Of a DNA stretch of 64,000 nucleotides, positions 49,891-59,412 are shown in pieces. Made by a program: the position numbers and the translations under genes. Numbering within the stretch: the stretch's first letter is position 1; each line of letters begins with the position of its first letter. The DNA comes from UBA2256 sp964531105 (lineage in GTDB: Bacteria > Spirochaetota > Spirochaetia > Treponematales > Rectinemataceae). Location: positions 1 to 64,000 of the forward strand of contig CAZHFN010000008.1 of NCBI GenBank assembly GCA_964531105.1, given 5' to 3'. The notes under the pieces were generated by a model that did not search any database, was not told the DNA's origin, and saw nothing but the letters and a program-made list of their open reading frames with translations.

Positions 49891-50396
49891 TCGCTGGGCT
49901 TCCTTGTAACCAGAATGGGCTTGAGTTTAGCCAGGAGCATGAATAAGGGCGCTGCTAGGGCACCGTTGAGAATTGACTCCATCCAGAAACGTATATCGGT
50001 GAAGGAATATGGTTCCACTAGATCGGAGCTGAAAATCCCCGCCATGAGAATGCTGGCCAAGCCTTTGAGTATGGTGCCGGCAAATCCCAGTATTACGGGA
50101 ATTATAAATCTGTCCATATCGACTACCTTTCTCAGGAACGACACGGCATAGGCCGGGATTAGGTAGAGAAAGGCAAAAAAACCCAGGGGCGATGATGAAA
50201 GCAGATCACAGGCCAAGCCGCTGAAAAAGGCGACCAGACTGCCTTCTATGCCCTTGTTGTTATAGGCTATCCAGAGTATGAGGAGAAAGGCAAAATCAGG
50301 AATCACGCCCCAGAACAGACCATTTCTTAGCCACGTTGTCTGGATTAAAAGCAGCACCGAGGCCAGGGCAGTGGAAGACAGTACCGTTCTTGTCAT
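49887..50396 (-). CDS. mreD: Rod shape-determining protein MreD
   Basis: A 169-residue inner-membrane protein with about five hydrophobic segments, weakly conserved as usual for MreD. PDFAFLLILWIAYNNKGIEGSLVAFFSGLACDLLSSSPLGFFAFLYL, read here in pieces around FFSGLACDLLSSSPLGF, is the characteristic region. Its assignment is firm from its position between mreC and mrdA, with four-base overlaps on both sides. Confidence 0.92.
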   Translation of the reverse strand: MTRTVLSSTALASVLLLIQTTWLRNGLFWGVIPDFAFLLILWIAYNNKGIEGSLVAFFSGLACDLLSSSPLGFFAFLYLIPAYAVSFLRKVVDMDRFIIPVILGFAGTILKGLASILMAGIFSSDLVEPYSFTDIRFWMESILNGALAAPLFMLLAKLKPILVTRKPSE

Positions 50397-51289
50397 GGGC
50401 TGGCTGCCTTCGCAGCATTCTTTTCAGAAAGAAGCTGCGTTTCTGGAACTGTGTTCTGGATGACGAATAGATATTCCAGCTTGGAAAAATCCAATGCAGG
50501 TTCTAATAGGATTATAGATGAACTGCCGTACTTGGGCATCCTCACCTCTTTCACCCTTCCTATGGCGATATCGGGAGGATAAATGGAATCCAGCCCGCTG
50601 CTCACCACCAAGTCGCCCACCTGAACCTCCTGGGCGTTTAGGGTAGAGACATAACTCATCACAAGCGGCTCGTCGGGCTGCCCCTGGCCGTTTACCAATC
50701 CCTCTGTCCTTGTTCGTGATAATCTGGCGGCCACATAGAGCCTGCCGTCATAGATAGGCAGCACGACGCTCGAGCCTGGCCTGGCTTCCAGAATCTTGCC
50801 TGCCAAGCCTTCCACGCCATTCTGAAAGGCAGCTACCGCCATGTCTTCAGCGACGCCCGAGCCGCTGCCCTTATCGATAATGTAGGACGAATAGAGGTTG
50901 CCGGGGTCTTTGGCTATTATCCTGGCCGCAGCCTTTACCACTGCTACGCTTTCAGCAAAACCGAGCTGCTCCTTGAGTCTCTGATTCTCGGCCAGGGCAT
51001 CAACATAGCTGCGTTCCATGTGCTCGAAGCTTTCCAGCTTCGCGGCGAGGGATTCATACTCCTCCCGAAGTTGGGCGAGCTCACGGATGGAGAAGACCGT
51101 TCGCCGTATAAAGCCCTGAACCCCAAAAAATATTTTCTGTACTCCCCCCCCTACGCCGGAGATCAAGGTTTCGGGAAGATGTTGTATGGTTTTGGTGGAG
51201 ATGGACACGAGAATTATGGAAAGAAGCATCAGCAGCAGGGGAATCCACCTGGCAGCTGAAAAACCCTGTCCCCGCCTTTTCTGAGGCAT
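50393..51289 (-). CDS. mreC: Rod shape-determining protein MreC
   Basis: A 298-residue bitopic protein of the elongasome with a short basic cytoplasmic tail and a membrane helix (WIPLLLMLLSIILVSIS). A coiled coil follows (LAQLREEYESLAAKLESFEHMERSYVDAL, at about residues 65-105). The periplasmic beta-domains have AARIIAKDPGNLYSSYIIDKGS, GLAGKILEARPGSSVVLPIYD and VGDLVVSSGLDSIYPPDIAIGRV. The gene starts ten bases after mreB. Confidence 0.94.
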   Translation of the reverse strand: MPQKRRGQGFSAARWIPLLLMLLSIILVSISTKTIQHLPETLISGVGGGVQKIFFGVQGFIRRTVFSIRELAQLREEYESLAAKLESFEHMERSYVDALAENQRLKEQLGFAESVAVVKAAARIIAKDPGNLYSSYIIDKGSGSGVAEDMAVAAFQNGVEGLAGKILEARPGSSVVLPIYDGRLYVAARLSRTRTEGLVNGQGQPDEPLVMSYVSTLNAQEVQVGDLVVSSGLDSIYPPDIAIGRVKEVRMPKYGSSSIILLEPALDFSKLEYLFVIQNTVPETQLLSEKNAAKAASP

Positions 51290-51299
51290 TGGACCTCAC

Positions 51300-52349
51300 C
51301 TACAGGTTGAGGCTTTCATAGACACTGTCCGAGGATTCCCTGCTGTTCATCATCGTTTCGAAGTAGGTTCCTGCACCAATGGCTACACATTCCAGGGGCT
51401 TTTCCGCAAGGATTACCGGGACTCCTGTTTCCTTGGCTATAAGCTTGGGCAAACCCTTGAGGAGGGCTCCCCCGCCGGACATCACAATGCCTCGTTCCAC
51501 TATGTCGGCAGCCAGTTCGGGAGGGGTTTCGCTCAGGGTTTTCTTTACCTCATCTACTATCTGGGAGATGGAGGGCATGAGGGCCTCACGGATTTCTACC
51601 GAATCGACTTCGAATCGACGGGGCAATCCGGTTATAGCATCGTTGCCCTTGATCTCTACCTTTTCGATTGTTCTCTCAGGGCTGGCATTGCCTATTTCAA
51701 TTTTTAGTCGCTCTGCAGTCTGATCGCCTATAATCAGGTTATGGACATTACGGATGTGCCGCATGATGGCTTCGTCGAATTCATCGCCTCCGACCCTGAT
51801 GGCTCTGGTGACCACCATGCCCTTGAGAGAGATTACCGATATCTCTGTCGTGCCACCACCAATATCGCAGATCATGTGGCCCGCCGGTTCGATTATGGGA
51901 ATGCCGGCGCCAATGGCCGCGGCCAGGGATTCGGCGATTACCTTGACGGTTCGGGCTCCTGCTTTATAGGCCGAATCTATCACGGCATTTTCCTCTACCT
52001 TAGTGATGCACGAGGGAACGCCAATAACAATCCGAGGCTTGAAAAACCAGTTCTTGGGAGCAACCTTCTGGATAAAATATTTTATCATTTTCTCCGTGAG
52101 GTCAGGATCGGCGATGACTCCGTCCCTCAAGGGGCGCTTGGCTATTATGTCCCTGGGAGTGCGGGATAGCATACCCTTGGCATCGGTACCCACGGCGACC
52201 AGTTTATTCGTGCCTTTTTCAACGGCGACAACGGAAGGCTCGTTAAGGACAATACCCTTGCCCCGTATGTAAATCAAAGTGTTGCATGTACCCAGGTCGA
52301 TCCCTATGTCCTGCGAGAATCTGCTGAATAATCCGTTCTTCGCCATCAT
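51300..52349 (-). CDS. mreB: Rod shape-determining protein MreB
   Basis: A 349-residue bacterial actin that organises lateral peptidoglycan synthesis. Nucleotide-binding blocks: DIGIDLGTCNTLIYIRGKGI (phosphate 1), HMICDIGGGTTEISVISL (phosphate 2) and GIVMSGGGALLKGLPKLI (adenosine). MreB in a spirochaete is consistent with its long rod or helical cell body. GGAGG lies just before the tandem ATGATG start. It is the first of the mreBCD-mrdA-rodA set and is preceded, six bases away, by a TPR gene in the same direction. Confidence 0.96.
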   Translation of the reverse strand: MMAKNGLFSRFSQDIGIDLGTCNTLIYIRGKGIVLNEPSVVAVEKGTNKLVAVGTDAKGMLSRTPRDIIAKRPLRDGVIADPDLTEKMIKYFIQKVAPKNWFFKPRIVIGVPSCITKVEENAVIDSAYKAGARTVKVIAESLAAAIGAGIPIIEPAGHMICDIGGGTTEISVISLKGMVVTRAIRVGGDEFDEAIMRHIRNVHNLIIGDQTAERLKIEIGNASPERTIEKVEIKGNDAITGLPRRFEVDSVEIREALMPSISQIVDEVKKTLSETPPELAADIVERGIVMSGGGALLKGLPKLIAKETGVPVILAEKPLECVAIGAGTYFETMMNSRESSDSVYESLNL

Positions 52350-52355
52350 TCCTCC

Positions 52356-53324
52356 CTATAGACGTTCGGCCAGTTTTTTACGAGCTTCCACATGGTTGGG
52401 GTCTATGCTTGTAGCCTTGCGCCACGAAGCCCTGGCCGCAATAGGATCCATGAGCGCCTCCGCTACCATGCCCAGTCTGTACCATCCCTCCGCCGAGCCT
52501 GGATCGGTATCTACAATGGCCTTGTAGAGCTCCTGGGCTTCCGGCAGGCTCCCTTTATCCATGGCCATCTCGCCCAGCATGAACCTCGCCCGCTGTACAA
52601 GCAGAGCGTCGGATGCTGAAGCCAGGACAGAAGTAAGCAATTCAGATGCTTTATCATTATCCTTCAATTCTTTATAGCTTATTGCCGCTGATAGCTTCAA
52701 TATATCGCTCTCTTCCTTAGCGAGCGCTGTCTCGAAATGACGCAGAGCCGCTGCGTGATCTCCTGTGCCCGCATAGCTGAGGGCGAGATATTGTTCTGAA
52801 TCCTTGGACTCGTAACCATCCTCGATGGAAAGCTCCAGGTAGCGAATCGCCAGATCCAGCCAAGGAGATCCCTTCTGAAAATAGGTTTTCCCCAGCACGT
52901 ATTCCACTTGAGCTTTGACGGGCAAATTATTTCTGGATGCCAGGGCTTTTCTGAGGCTGAAGAGGGCTTCCTCAATCATGGACTGCCTTTCATCGCCCTC
53001 GGGACTGTCGGCGGCCACATAATAGGCTGCTATCCCGTTCATGCTGAGATAAAAGGGATCGAAGGGTTCCTGTTCCAGTGCGGCTCGGCTCAGTTCAAGG
53101 CTTACACTCCTCTCCCCGGCACTCCATGCTTCCATTATTTTCTGCTTGGACATTTTAGGGTTCGACCCGTCGTTCTCGGCTTGGTTGGGGACAAAAACGA
53201 GAAAATAAAGAGCTAGCGACAGAGCGGCGACCAGACCGGCCGCAAGGGCGAACAGGCCTATTCTCCAAACTCCGGAACGCCTCATGGAAAGGCCCTTAGC
53301 ACGAGCCCTAGCCCCGCTTTTCAT
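52356..53324 (-). CDS. Membrane-anchored TPR protein upstream of mreB
   Basis: A 322-residue protein with one N-terminal membrane helix (GLFALAAGLVAALSLALYFLVF). A run of TPR-like helical pairs fills the rest (VEYVLGKTYFQKGSPWLDLAIRYLELSIEDG, LSYAGTGDHAAALRHFETAL, ARFMLGEMAMDKGSLPEAQELYKAIV, GWYRLGMVAEALMDPIAARASWRKATSIDPN). Start ATG 53324 with GGGGAAG upstream is preferred over the GTG two codons before. Its place at the head of the mre cluster suggests a scaffold role in wall growth; this is inference. Confidence 0.82.
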   Translation of the reverse strand: MKSGARARAKGLSMRRSGVWRIGLFALAAGLVAALSLALYFLVFVPNQAENDGSNPKMSKQKIMEAWSAGERSVSLELSRAALEQEPFDPFYLSMNGIAAYYVAADSPEGDERQSMIEEALFSLRKALASRNNLPVKAQVEYVLGKTYFQKGSPWLDLAIRYLELSIEDGYESKDSEQYLALSYAGTGDHAAALRHFETALAKEESDILKLSAAISYKELKDNDKASELLTSVLASASDALLVQRARFMLGEMAMDKGSLPEAQELYKAIVDTDPGSAEGWYRLGMVAEALMDPIAARASWRKATSIDPNHVEARKKLAERL

Positions 53325-53440
53325 ACACACGCTTCCCCGCTTGAGCTTTGATATGCCTGAACACGCAACAGGTCGATCACAAGTATACGGCCAAGACTCT
53401 TCCCATGGTAGAGCATTGGTCGCAGGATATCGAAAAAAAA

Positions 53441-53867
53441 AGGAGCGGACCTATAAGCCGGGTTCTGTACGCGGGATTACCCCGCGCCGCTGCCATCCCT
53501 CTGCGTCCGCCGTTGCCGTCGGACGTCAAGCGGCCTACCCGCGGATTTTCGCCACTTCAGTGGCTCTGGACGGGCCGTCCACCGCTGTTCGACCTTGCTC
53601 ACGATGAGGTTTGCCGTGCCGCATCCGTTGCCGAATGCGCGGTGGGCTCTTACCCCGCCTTTTCACCCTTACTGCTCCTATCCCTTGCGGGAATTGGAAC
53701 AGCGGTCTGTTTTCTGTGGCACTGTCTGTCCGACCATGGCCTTGGGTGCTAGCCCCGGTCCCTGGCCGTCCCGGACGTTATCCGGCATCGCGCCCTATTG
53801 AGCCCGGACTTTCCTCGGCGAAAACGTCCCATTAGAGACGCTGCGCCGCGGCAGCGCGGACCACTCC
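53441..53867 (-). ncRNA. rnpB: RNase P RNA, bacterial type A
   Basis: The catalytic RNA that trims tRNA 5' ends. On the minus strand it contains the universal P4-region block GAGGAAAGTCCGGGCTC (about 53800-53816), internal AACGGATGCGGCACGGCAAA-like sequence and the conserved 3' end ACAGAACCCGGCTTATAGGT (about 53448-53467). The ends pair as helix P1: GGAGTGG at the 5' end with CCGCTCC at the 3' end. The 3' end is followed by T8 (53433-53440), an intrinsic stop. Length is about 427 bases. A weak promoter (TTTTCA, 16 bases, TAAAGT) lies just upstream at about 53871-53898. It lies between the rpoD/zinc-ribbon genes and the mre cluster, on the same strand. Confidence 0.96.
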
Positions 53868-53906
53868 TAAACTTTACAACAAATACGCAGCCTGAAAAAT
53901 ACGGGA

Positions 53907-54839
53907 TCAGTCCTCGGAATCCTCGGAGAACTCCACTCTCGGGGCTGCAGCCTTTCTGGAGCTTGTCTTTCTGGGCGGGGGAAACTCCTTTTCCTGCTCG
54001 TCCCTATCCTGCTGATCCTCATCATCATCCGTGTCCTGATCGTCCTCGCCTTCTTCAGCGTAGTCGGCCAGGTCCGCAAGAGAACCGGACTCAATATCGC
54101 CGATAAACTCCGGCGCTTCCTCCGTTTCCTCGAAGAAAAGAATGCGGGAGCAATAGGGGCAGAAATGCACCTTTGTGGCTTCCTCATCTCTAACCTCATT
54201 GACGAAGTTGGCAGGCAGGATCATATGGCAGCCCGTGCATACCACCCCGTGGATGGGTACAACGCCGACGCCTTTCTTGTTCCTGATTATACGTTCAAGC
54301 TTGAAAAGGATATCGCTTCCAATACCCTCGGATATTCCATTCTCCTGGCTCCTCAGTTCGTCCACCTTGGCTACCTTGCTTTCCTTCTGGTTTTCGATAG
54401 CAAGGCTTTTTTCGGAAATCTCCTGTTCAAGCATGGAGATGCCGCCCTCGGTTTTCTGGAGCTCCTCTTCTAATTCGGCAAAGGCTCGCTCTTCCTGCTG
54501 AATCTCCTTGCGGAAGTTCTGCTCTTTCTCGGTGGCATCACGGATTTCCTTGTTTATTGCCTCGTATTCCCTTTGGGTAGTGATGCCGTCCATCTGCTGC
54601 TCGGCCTTTTCCCTGGAGAGCTCAGCATCCTGCAGTCCCTGGCGCAGTTCCCGAATTTTCGCCTCGGAAATCCCGAAGGATTCTTCCTTCTCGGAAAAAT
54701 TCTTCTTCAGCCTAGAGAGCATTTCGTTCTGGGCTTCGATTGTCTTGGGCAGAAGGGCAATCTCCTCTTCAAGAGCAACGCGGGCGCCCAGTATTTCCTG
54801 ATATGACTTCAGTTTTTCAAGCATTTCCATCGTAGTCAT
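53907..54839 (-). CDS. Zinc-ribbon coiled-coil protein (CT398/DUF164 type)
   Basis: A 310-residue protein. About 180 residues form a long alpha-helical coiled coil (LSRLKKNFSEKEESFGISEAKIRELRQGL and similar heptads). A C4 zinc ribbon follows, with C-T-G-C in VVCTGCHMILP and C-P-Y-C in HFCPYCSRILF (about residues 202-234). The tail is very acidic (EEGEDDQDTDDDEDQQD) with a short basic patch. The family is widespread and binds partner proteins or nucleic acid; no firm function is known to me. It sits 13 bases after rpoD in the same operon as dnaG-rpoD. Confidence 0.85.
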   Translation of the reverse strand: MTTMEMLEKLKSYQEILGARVALEEEIALLPKTIEAQNEMLSRLKKNFSEKEESFGISEAKIRELRQGLQDAELSREKAEQQMDGITTQREYEAINKEIRDATEKEQNFRKEIQQEERAFAELEEELQKTEGGISMLEQEISEKSLAIENQKESKVAKVDELRSQENGISEGIGSDILFKLERIIRNKKGVGVVPIHGVVCTGCHMILPANFVNEVRDEEATKVHFCPYCSRILFFEETEEAPEFIGDIESGSLADLADYAEEGEDDQDTDDDEDQQDRDEQEKEFPPPRKTSSRKAAAPRVEFSEDSED

Positions 54840-54852
54840 TCACATACCCCTG

Positions 54853-56577
54853 TCAGTGGTCCATATAATCGCGCAGTTTCTGACTGCGCTTGAAATGTCT
54901 AAGTTTCTTGAGTGCCTTGGCCTCTATCTGCCGTATGCGTTCCCTAGTGACGTTGAAGTAAAGCCCCACTTCTTCCAGGGTAAGCGAATAGCCGTCATCC
55001 AGGCCAAAGCGCATTCGCAATACTTCCTGCTCTCTGGGAGGCAGGGTGGAAAGCACCATCTTGATCTGCTCCTGGAGGAGCTTATAGTCGGTCTGAATGG
55101 AGGGATTCTCTATTTCCTTGTCCTCGATGAAGTCGCCAAGGAGGGAATCCTCATCCTCTCCAATGGGCGTCTCAAGGGAAATAGGTTCCCTGGCTACGTT
55201 CTTAACGCTCTTAACCCTGGATACAGGCCATCCCAGCTGCTGGGCGATTTCGTCATCGCTAGGCTCCCTGCCCAGTTTCTGCATGAGCTGGCGGGATTCC
55301 CTCACTACCTTATTGATCTGCTCGATCATGTGGACGGGAACCCGGATTGTCCTGGCTTGATCCGAAATGGAGCGGGTAATAGCCTGGCGAATCCACCAGG
55401 TGGCGTAGGTGGAGAATTTATAGCCCTTGCGGTACTCGAACTTTTCCACAGCCTTGATAAGGCCGATATTGCCTTCCTGCACAAGGTCGAAAAAGTGAAG
55501 GCCGCGGTTCGTATACTTTTTGGCTATTGATACAACCAGCCTTAGATTGGCCTTTATGAGCCTGTCTTTGGCGCTTTTCATCATCTTGCGGCCCCGGTTT
55601 ATATCCCTGGCCATTACGATGATCTGATCGCACTCCGACTCGAAGGCGGCTTCCAGTTCCTTCAGTTTTTTGTCTGTGACCTGGAGCTGGCGGATCTTCT
55701 CCTTAATTTCCTCGGAGGGGAGCCCTAACTGGGATTCTATGGCTTCCCGCTTTTCCTTTATGGTGAGATTCCGGCCGAGTATGCGGATATCCCTCATGGA
55801 GTTGATCTGGAGAATGCGTTGTATCTTGTCCTGTTCGCGCCTGTACTTATTTATCTTTCTGGCAGCGGTGATGAACTTCTCCGAGAAACTGCTTATTTCC
55901 TCGGGGTGTATTTCCACCACGCTGATCTGTTCCAGGAGCACGCCTCGCCTGTCCACGAGATCGGCGTCCGTAAAAATATCTCCACCCTTGGCCAAAATCC
56001 GCTTTTTCAGCTCTACATATTCCTTGAGGCTGACCAAGTTGTCTCTGATGACATCCCTGTAGAACTGGTTAAGGCGTCGGCGCTCGGCTATCTTTTCGGT
56101 ATTTTCCTTGCGTTGACCGCTGGAATCCTTGGCTTCCTTGCGCAAAGCCTTGGCTGTGAGCTGGTAGAACTCAGGGATGAGCATTCCGGAGGTGCGCAAG
56201 ATCGCCTTGATGATCTCCTCGCCCTCCTCCATCATCTTGGAGAGTTCAACTTCCTGTTCGGCGGTCAGCAGATGTTCCTTGCCTATCTCATAGAGGTAGA
56301 GGCGTATGGGATCATCGCTTCCGGATTCCTTGGAATTATTTACCAGCTTCTTGTTTTCCAGTTCTTTTTTGAGGGTCTGCTCATCCTCAATCTGGATATC
56401 CTCTTCCTCGAGCTGGATGTTGTTGTTTTCCAGGAGGGCAAGAATGGAATCGATCTTTTCCGAGTTGAGCACCGACTCAGGCAGGAAATCAGATAGCTCG
56501 TCGAAGCTTATGGATTTCTTGGCCTTGCCGTATTCGAGAAGCTTGGCTATGGCGGGGTCGAGTTCAGCATCATTCAT
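54853..56577 (-). CDS. rpoD: RNA polymerase primary sigma factor RpoD
   Basis: The housekeeping sigma factor, 574 residues. Region 1.1 is at the N-terminus (EYGKAKKSISFDELSDFLPE), region 1.2 is DPIRLYLYEIGKEHLLTAEQEVELSK, and a non-conserved insert follows. Region 2 contains NLRLVVSIAKKYTNRGLHFFDLVQEGNIGLIKAVEKFEYRKGYKFSTYATWWIRQAITR, given in the family order. Region 3 and region 4.2 (TLEEVGLYFNVTRERIRQIE, the -35 reader) close the protein. ATG 56577 is preferred over GTG 56586 because AAAGG is well spaced for it. It overlaps the dnaG stop by eight bases. It should read the TTGACN/TATANT promoters seen in this window. Confidence 0.95.
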   Translation of the reverse strand: MNDAELDPAIAKLLEYGKAKKSISFDELSDFLPESVLNSEKIDSILALLENNNIQLEEEDIQIEDEQTLKKELENKKLVNNSKESGSDDPIRLYLYEIGKEHLLTAEQEVELSKMMEEGEEIIKAILRTSGMLIPEFYQLTAKALRKEAKDSSGQRKENTEKIAERRRLNQFYRDVIRDNLVSLKEYVELKKRILAKGGDIFTDADLVDRRGVLLEQISVVEIHPEEISSFSEKFITAARKINKYRREQDKIQRILQINSMRDIRILGRNLTIKEKREAIESQLGLPSEEIKEKIRQLQVTDKKLKELEAAFESECDQIIVMARDINRGRKMMKSAKDRLIKANLRLVVSIAKKYTNRGLHFFDLVQEGNIGLIKAVEKFEYRKGYKFSTYATWWIRQAITRSISDQARTIRVPVHMIEQINKVVRESRQLMQKLGREPSDDEIAQQLGWPVSRVKSVKNVAREPISLETPIGEDEDSLLGDFIEDKEIENPSIQTDYKLLQEQIKMVLSTLPPREQEVLRMRFGLDDGYSLTLEEVGLYFNVTRERIRQIEAKALKKLRHFKRSQKLRDYMDH

Positions 56578-58393
56578 CGACTTCACCCTTTAGTTGTGCG
56601 ATTTCTTCATCTATTTTCATCTTCTTTTGCAAGAGCGAATGTATGGCTTCTTGCCGTTCCTTTTTGCCGTTCTGATCGTCAGCTCCTCCGCCGGATGACA
56701 GGCGTCCGATTTCAGCGACAACCCTCATGGTGTCCCTTTCACAAATCCTTATCCGGACAGAACGTATGCCGTCGTCTACAATGCGTTCGGGTTCATTGTC
56801 CAACTCGCCTGAAGCGGCCACTGCCAGCACGAAACGTTTTGCTGCATCATCGTTTATTAAAGCAAGAATGGAACCTGTCTCCTTTGTGTCATGGGCGGAT
56901 GCTTCCTCCAGAGCCTGGTAGATGTCCCTGGCCCTAGGATCTTCCAAATCCTCAAGCCTCACCTGAGGCTTGACCCGGGAAAAGGTTTCAGGATTCAGAA
57001 TAACAGCGGACATAAAAAAAAGATCCGCCGTTCTCGTTCCAAGACCCTGCCGTATCGGCCCTCCATGAGAAGTCCGATCTCCCGGCCCTTCATATGAACG
57101 AGCCTGCAGGCGCGCCGCCCTGCGGTAGTCCGCCAGAAGGCCTTGGGGGCTAATTCCCATACGGCGAGCTACATCATCCAGGAATGCAGCCCTTTTAACA
57201 TCCGAATCGAGAGCATCCAGATAGGGATAGAAAAACTGGGAAGCCTTGGATTTTCCATCCACGGTGGCCAGGTTAAATAAGCGCTCGACGCGACGAATCA
57301 AAAAATCCCCGCTATTTATACTGTATTGCAAGAGTTTTTTCAATGCTTCGGGTCCATAATTCTCCAGAATTTCAGAAGCGTCTTTTCCTTCTGTCATAGG
57401 GAGAACGCGAGTCTCCAGCCCCGCCGAAACCGCTATGGAACAGGCTCTTTCGGCAGCCTTCTGCCCTGCTTCATCCGAATCGAAGCACAAAATCAGGGAA
57501 GAGGCTCTCCTGTGAAGGACCTGTGCCTGCTTGGAAGTGAAAGCCGTGCCCAAGGGCGCGACTGCATAGCCGATTCCCGCGGCATGAAATGAAAGGGCGT
57601 CCATGTACCCCTCGCAGACGAGGGCGCAATCCGACTCCTTCATGGCAGGTAGTGCTTTATCCAGGGCGAAGAGGTTTTCCTGTTTGTGGAAAATAGGAGT
57701 GTCGGGGCTGTTGATGTATTTAGGCCCATCGCCTGCGAGAAGCCTGCCACCAAAGGCGATGACCCTGCCCCGTTGATCGGCGATAGGAAAGATGATTCTA
57801 TCGGCAAAGAGAGGGAATTCAGGATTTCGGGATGAGAAAAGCCCCGTGCGGGCCAGAAATTCTGGAGAAAAACCCTTGTTCCTTAAAAACTGGAAAAGCC
57901 AAGCCCTGTCGGAGGGAGCATAGCCAAGCCGGAAGCTTTCGATGAGGGTATCCGAGATAGCCCTCTTGGCCAGGATTACCCTGGCATGGGCTGCTGATTC
58001 GTGGGAACGCAGAAGCCAGTGAAAGGCGTTGGCCAGCTTTTCGTAAAGAGAATAAAGCTGAAGCCTTTCGTCCTCTGTCTCATCGCTCCGGTATTCCTGT
58101 TTAGGGATGCATACATGGGCTTTTTCTGCCAGTTCTTCAACTGCTTCCACAAAATTGAGCTTATCGGTCTCCATGAGAAAATCGATGAGCGAACCGCCTT
58201 TCTGGCAGCCGAAGCAATAGAAGAGTCCCCTTTCCGCATCCACTGAGAAGGAGGGCGTCTTTTCGGCGTGGAAGGGACACAAGCCCCACCATTTGCCTCC
58301 CTTTTTGATAAGACGGATTTTTTCCTGATAGACGGCGATATAGTTAGTCTTGTCCAGGACATCCTGGATTACGGTTTCGGGAATTCTTGCCAT
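56570..58393 (-). CDS. dnaG: DNA primase
   Basis: A 607-residue primase making RNA primers at the replication fork. The N-terminal CHC2 zinc finger has CPFHAEKTPSFSV and YCFGCQKGGSLIDFLM. The catalytic core follows with FPIADQRGRVIAFGGRLL and the TOPRIM motifs LVCEGYMDALSFHAAG and LCFDSDEAGQKAA. The C-terminal part is the helicase-binding region, with a tail of coiled helices. The dnaG-rpoD order is the conserved macromolecular synthesis operon, here without rpsU. MltG lies eight bases upstream in the same direction. Confidence 0.96.
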   Translation of the reverse strand: MARIPETVIQDVLDKTNYIAVYQEKIRLIKKGGKWWGLCPFHAEKTPSFSVDAERGLFYCFGCQKGGSLIDFLMETDKLNFVEAVEELAEKAHVCIPKQEYRSDETEDERLQLYSLYEKLANAFHWLLRSHESAAHARVILAKRAISDTLIESFRLGYAPSDRAWLFQFLRNKGFSPEFLARTGLFSSRNPEFPLFADRIIFPIADQRGRVIAFGGRLLAGDGPKYINSPDTPIFHKQENLFALDKALPAMKESDCALVCEGYMDALSFHAAGIGYAVAPLGTAFTSKQAQVLHRRASSLILCFDSDEAGQKAAERACSIAVSAGLETRVLPMTEGKDASEILENYGPEALKKLLQYSINSGDFLIRRVERLFNLATVDGKSKASQFFYPYLDALDSDVKRAAFLDDVARRMGISPQGLLADYRRAARLQARSYEGPGDRTSHGGPIRQGLGTRTADLFFMSAVILNPETFSRVKPQVRLEDLEDPRARDIYQALEEASAHDTKETGSILALINDDAAKRFVLAVAASGELDNEPERIVDDGIRSVRIRICERDTMRVVAEIGRLSSGGGADDQNGKKERQEAIHSLLQKKMKIDEEIAQLKGEVDE

Positions 58394-58401
58394 CGCGCTG
58401 T

Positions 58402-59412
58402 CTATAATCCTTTTACGGGAATGCTTTCTCCCGCATGTTCTTCAAAACTTCTGGAAAATCGGTGAGTACCTTTTTCGGCATCCTCAACCCTGAAGTAAAG
58501 ATACTCACTTTCCGGGGTATCGAGTACAGCCCTAAGAGCCTCTTGGCCGGGATTGGCGATAGGACCCGGGGGCAATCCCCGATGGAGATAGGTGTTGTAA
58601 AGATCCGGAATTTTTAAATCACTATAATAGACTACCTGGGGATGTTCCTTGCCCTGTTTTTCGGTGATGACGTAGACTACCGTAGCACAGGATTGAAGGG
58701 GCATGCCGATTCGAAGCCGATTATTGAACACCGAGGCAATGAGTCCCGCCTCGCTGGGTACCCGGTATTCCCGCTCAACAATAGAGGCCAGGATTACTTG
58801 CCGCAAAAGCTCCTCCACCTTGACATCCTCTCGCCCGCCCAGTTCCCGATATTTTTGGAAAAATCTTTCCACCATTTTCCCGGCCACCATGGAGGCAGGG
58901 CTATCCTCGGGGAAAAGGTAGGTGTCAGGGAAAAGAAAGCCTTCCAGTCCACCGACGGGCACTCCGAGGCTGGATGCGAAACCGGCATCGGCTGAGACTT
59001 TCATAAAATCGGTAGCGGTGCATACTCCGGCTTTCTCAAGTATTTCCGCAATGATTCTCGTGGTAGAACCCTCAGGAATTGTCGCTCGTACCTGGGCTAC
59101 CTTGCCCTCGATAAGCATGTTTACCACTTCCGACATGGAGCTTCCGGTATAAATCCTGTAGGTCCCTGCTTTCAGTTCGTCCTCAGCTCCTTTGAGACGC
59201 AGATACATAAGGAAGAGCCTCCTGTTCCGCAAGAGACCTTCTTCTAAAAGCGTTGTAGCCACCCAGGAGGCCGAGGCTCCCTGGTGAATTTTTATCCGTA
59301 CTTCTTTTTGAGCTTCCCCGCTGGATTCAGGGCTGCAGGAAAGGGCCAAGGCAAGGACAGCGATGGATAGAAGGAGGAGAATGAAGGAAAGCTTTATTTT
59401 CACGATGGGCAT
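58402..59412 (-). CDS. mltG: Endolytic peptidoglycan transglycosylase MltG
   Basis: A 336-residue YceG-family enzyme that cuts nascent glycan strands and sets their length. N-terminal hydrophobic stretch IKLSFILLLLSIAVLALALSC: the Cys at about residue 26 may be a lipobox (LALSC, loose consensus), otherwise a membrane anchor. The LysM-like domain (VRIKIHQGASASWVATTLLEEGLL) precedes the catalytic domain, with GGLEGFLFPDTYLFP, VILASIVEREYRVPSE (catalytic Glu) and VFNNRLRIGMPLQSCATVVY. Its start overlaps the YkgJ-type gene by 13 bases. The Cys-type signal would make it a lipoprotein, unusual for MltG. Confidence 0.93.
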   Translation of the reverse strand: MPIVKIKLSFILLLLSIAVLALALSCSPESSGEAQKEVRIKIHQGASASWVATTLLEEGLLRNRRLFLMYLRLKGAEDELKAGTYRIYTGSSMSEVVNMLIEGKVAQVRATIPEGSTTRIIAEILEKAGVCTATDFMKVSADAGFASSLGVPVGGLEGFLFPDTYLFPEDSPASMVAGKMVERFFQKYRELGGREDVKVEELLRQVILASIVEREYRVPSEAGLIASVFNNRLRIGMPLQSCATVVYVITEKQGKEHPQVVYYSDLKIPDLYNTYLHRGLPPGPIANPGQEALRAVLDTPESEYLYFRVEDAEKGTHRFSRSFEEHAGESIPVKGL

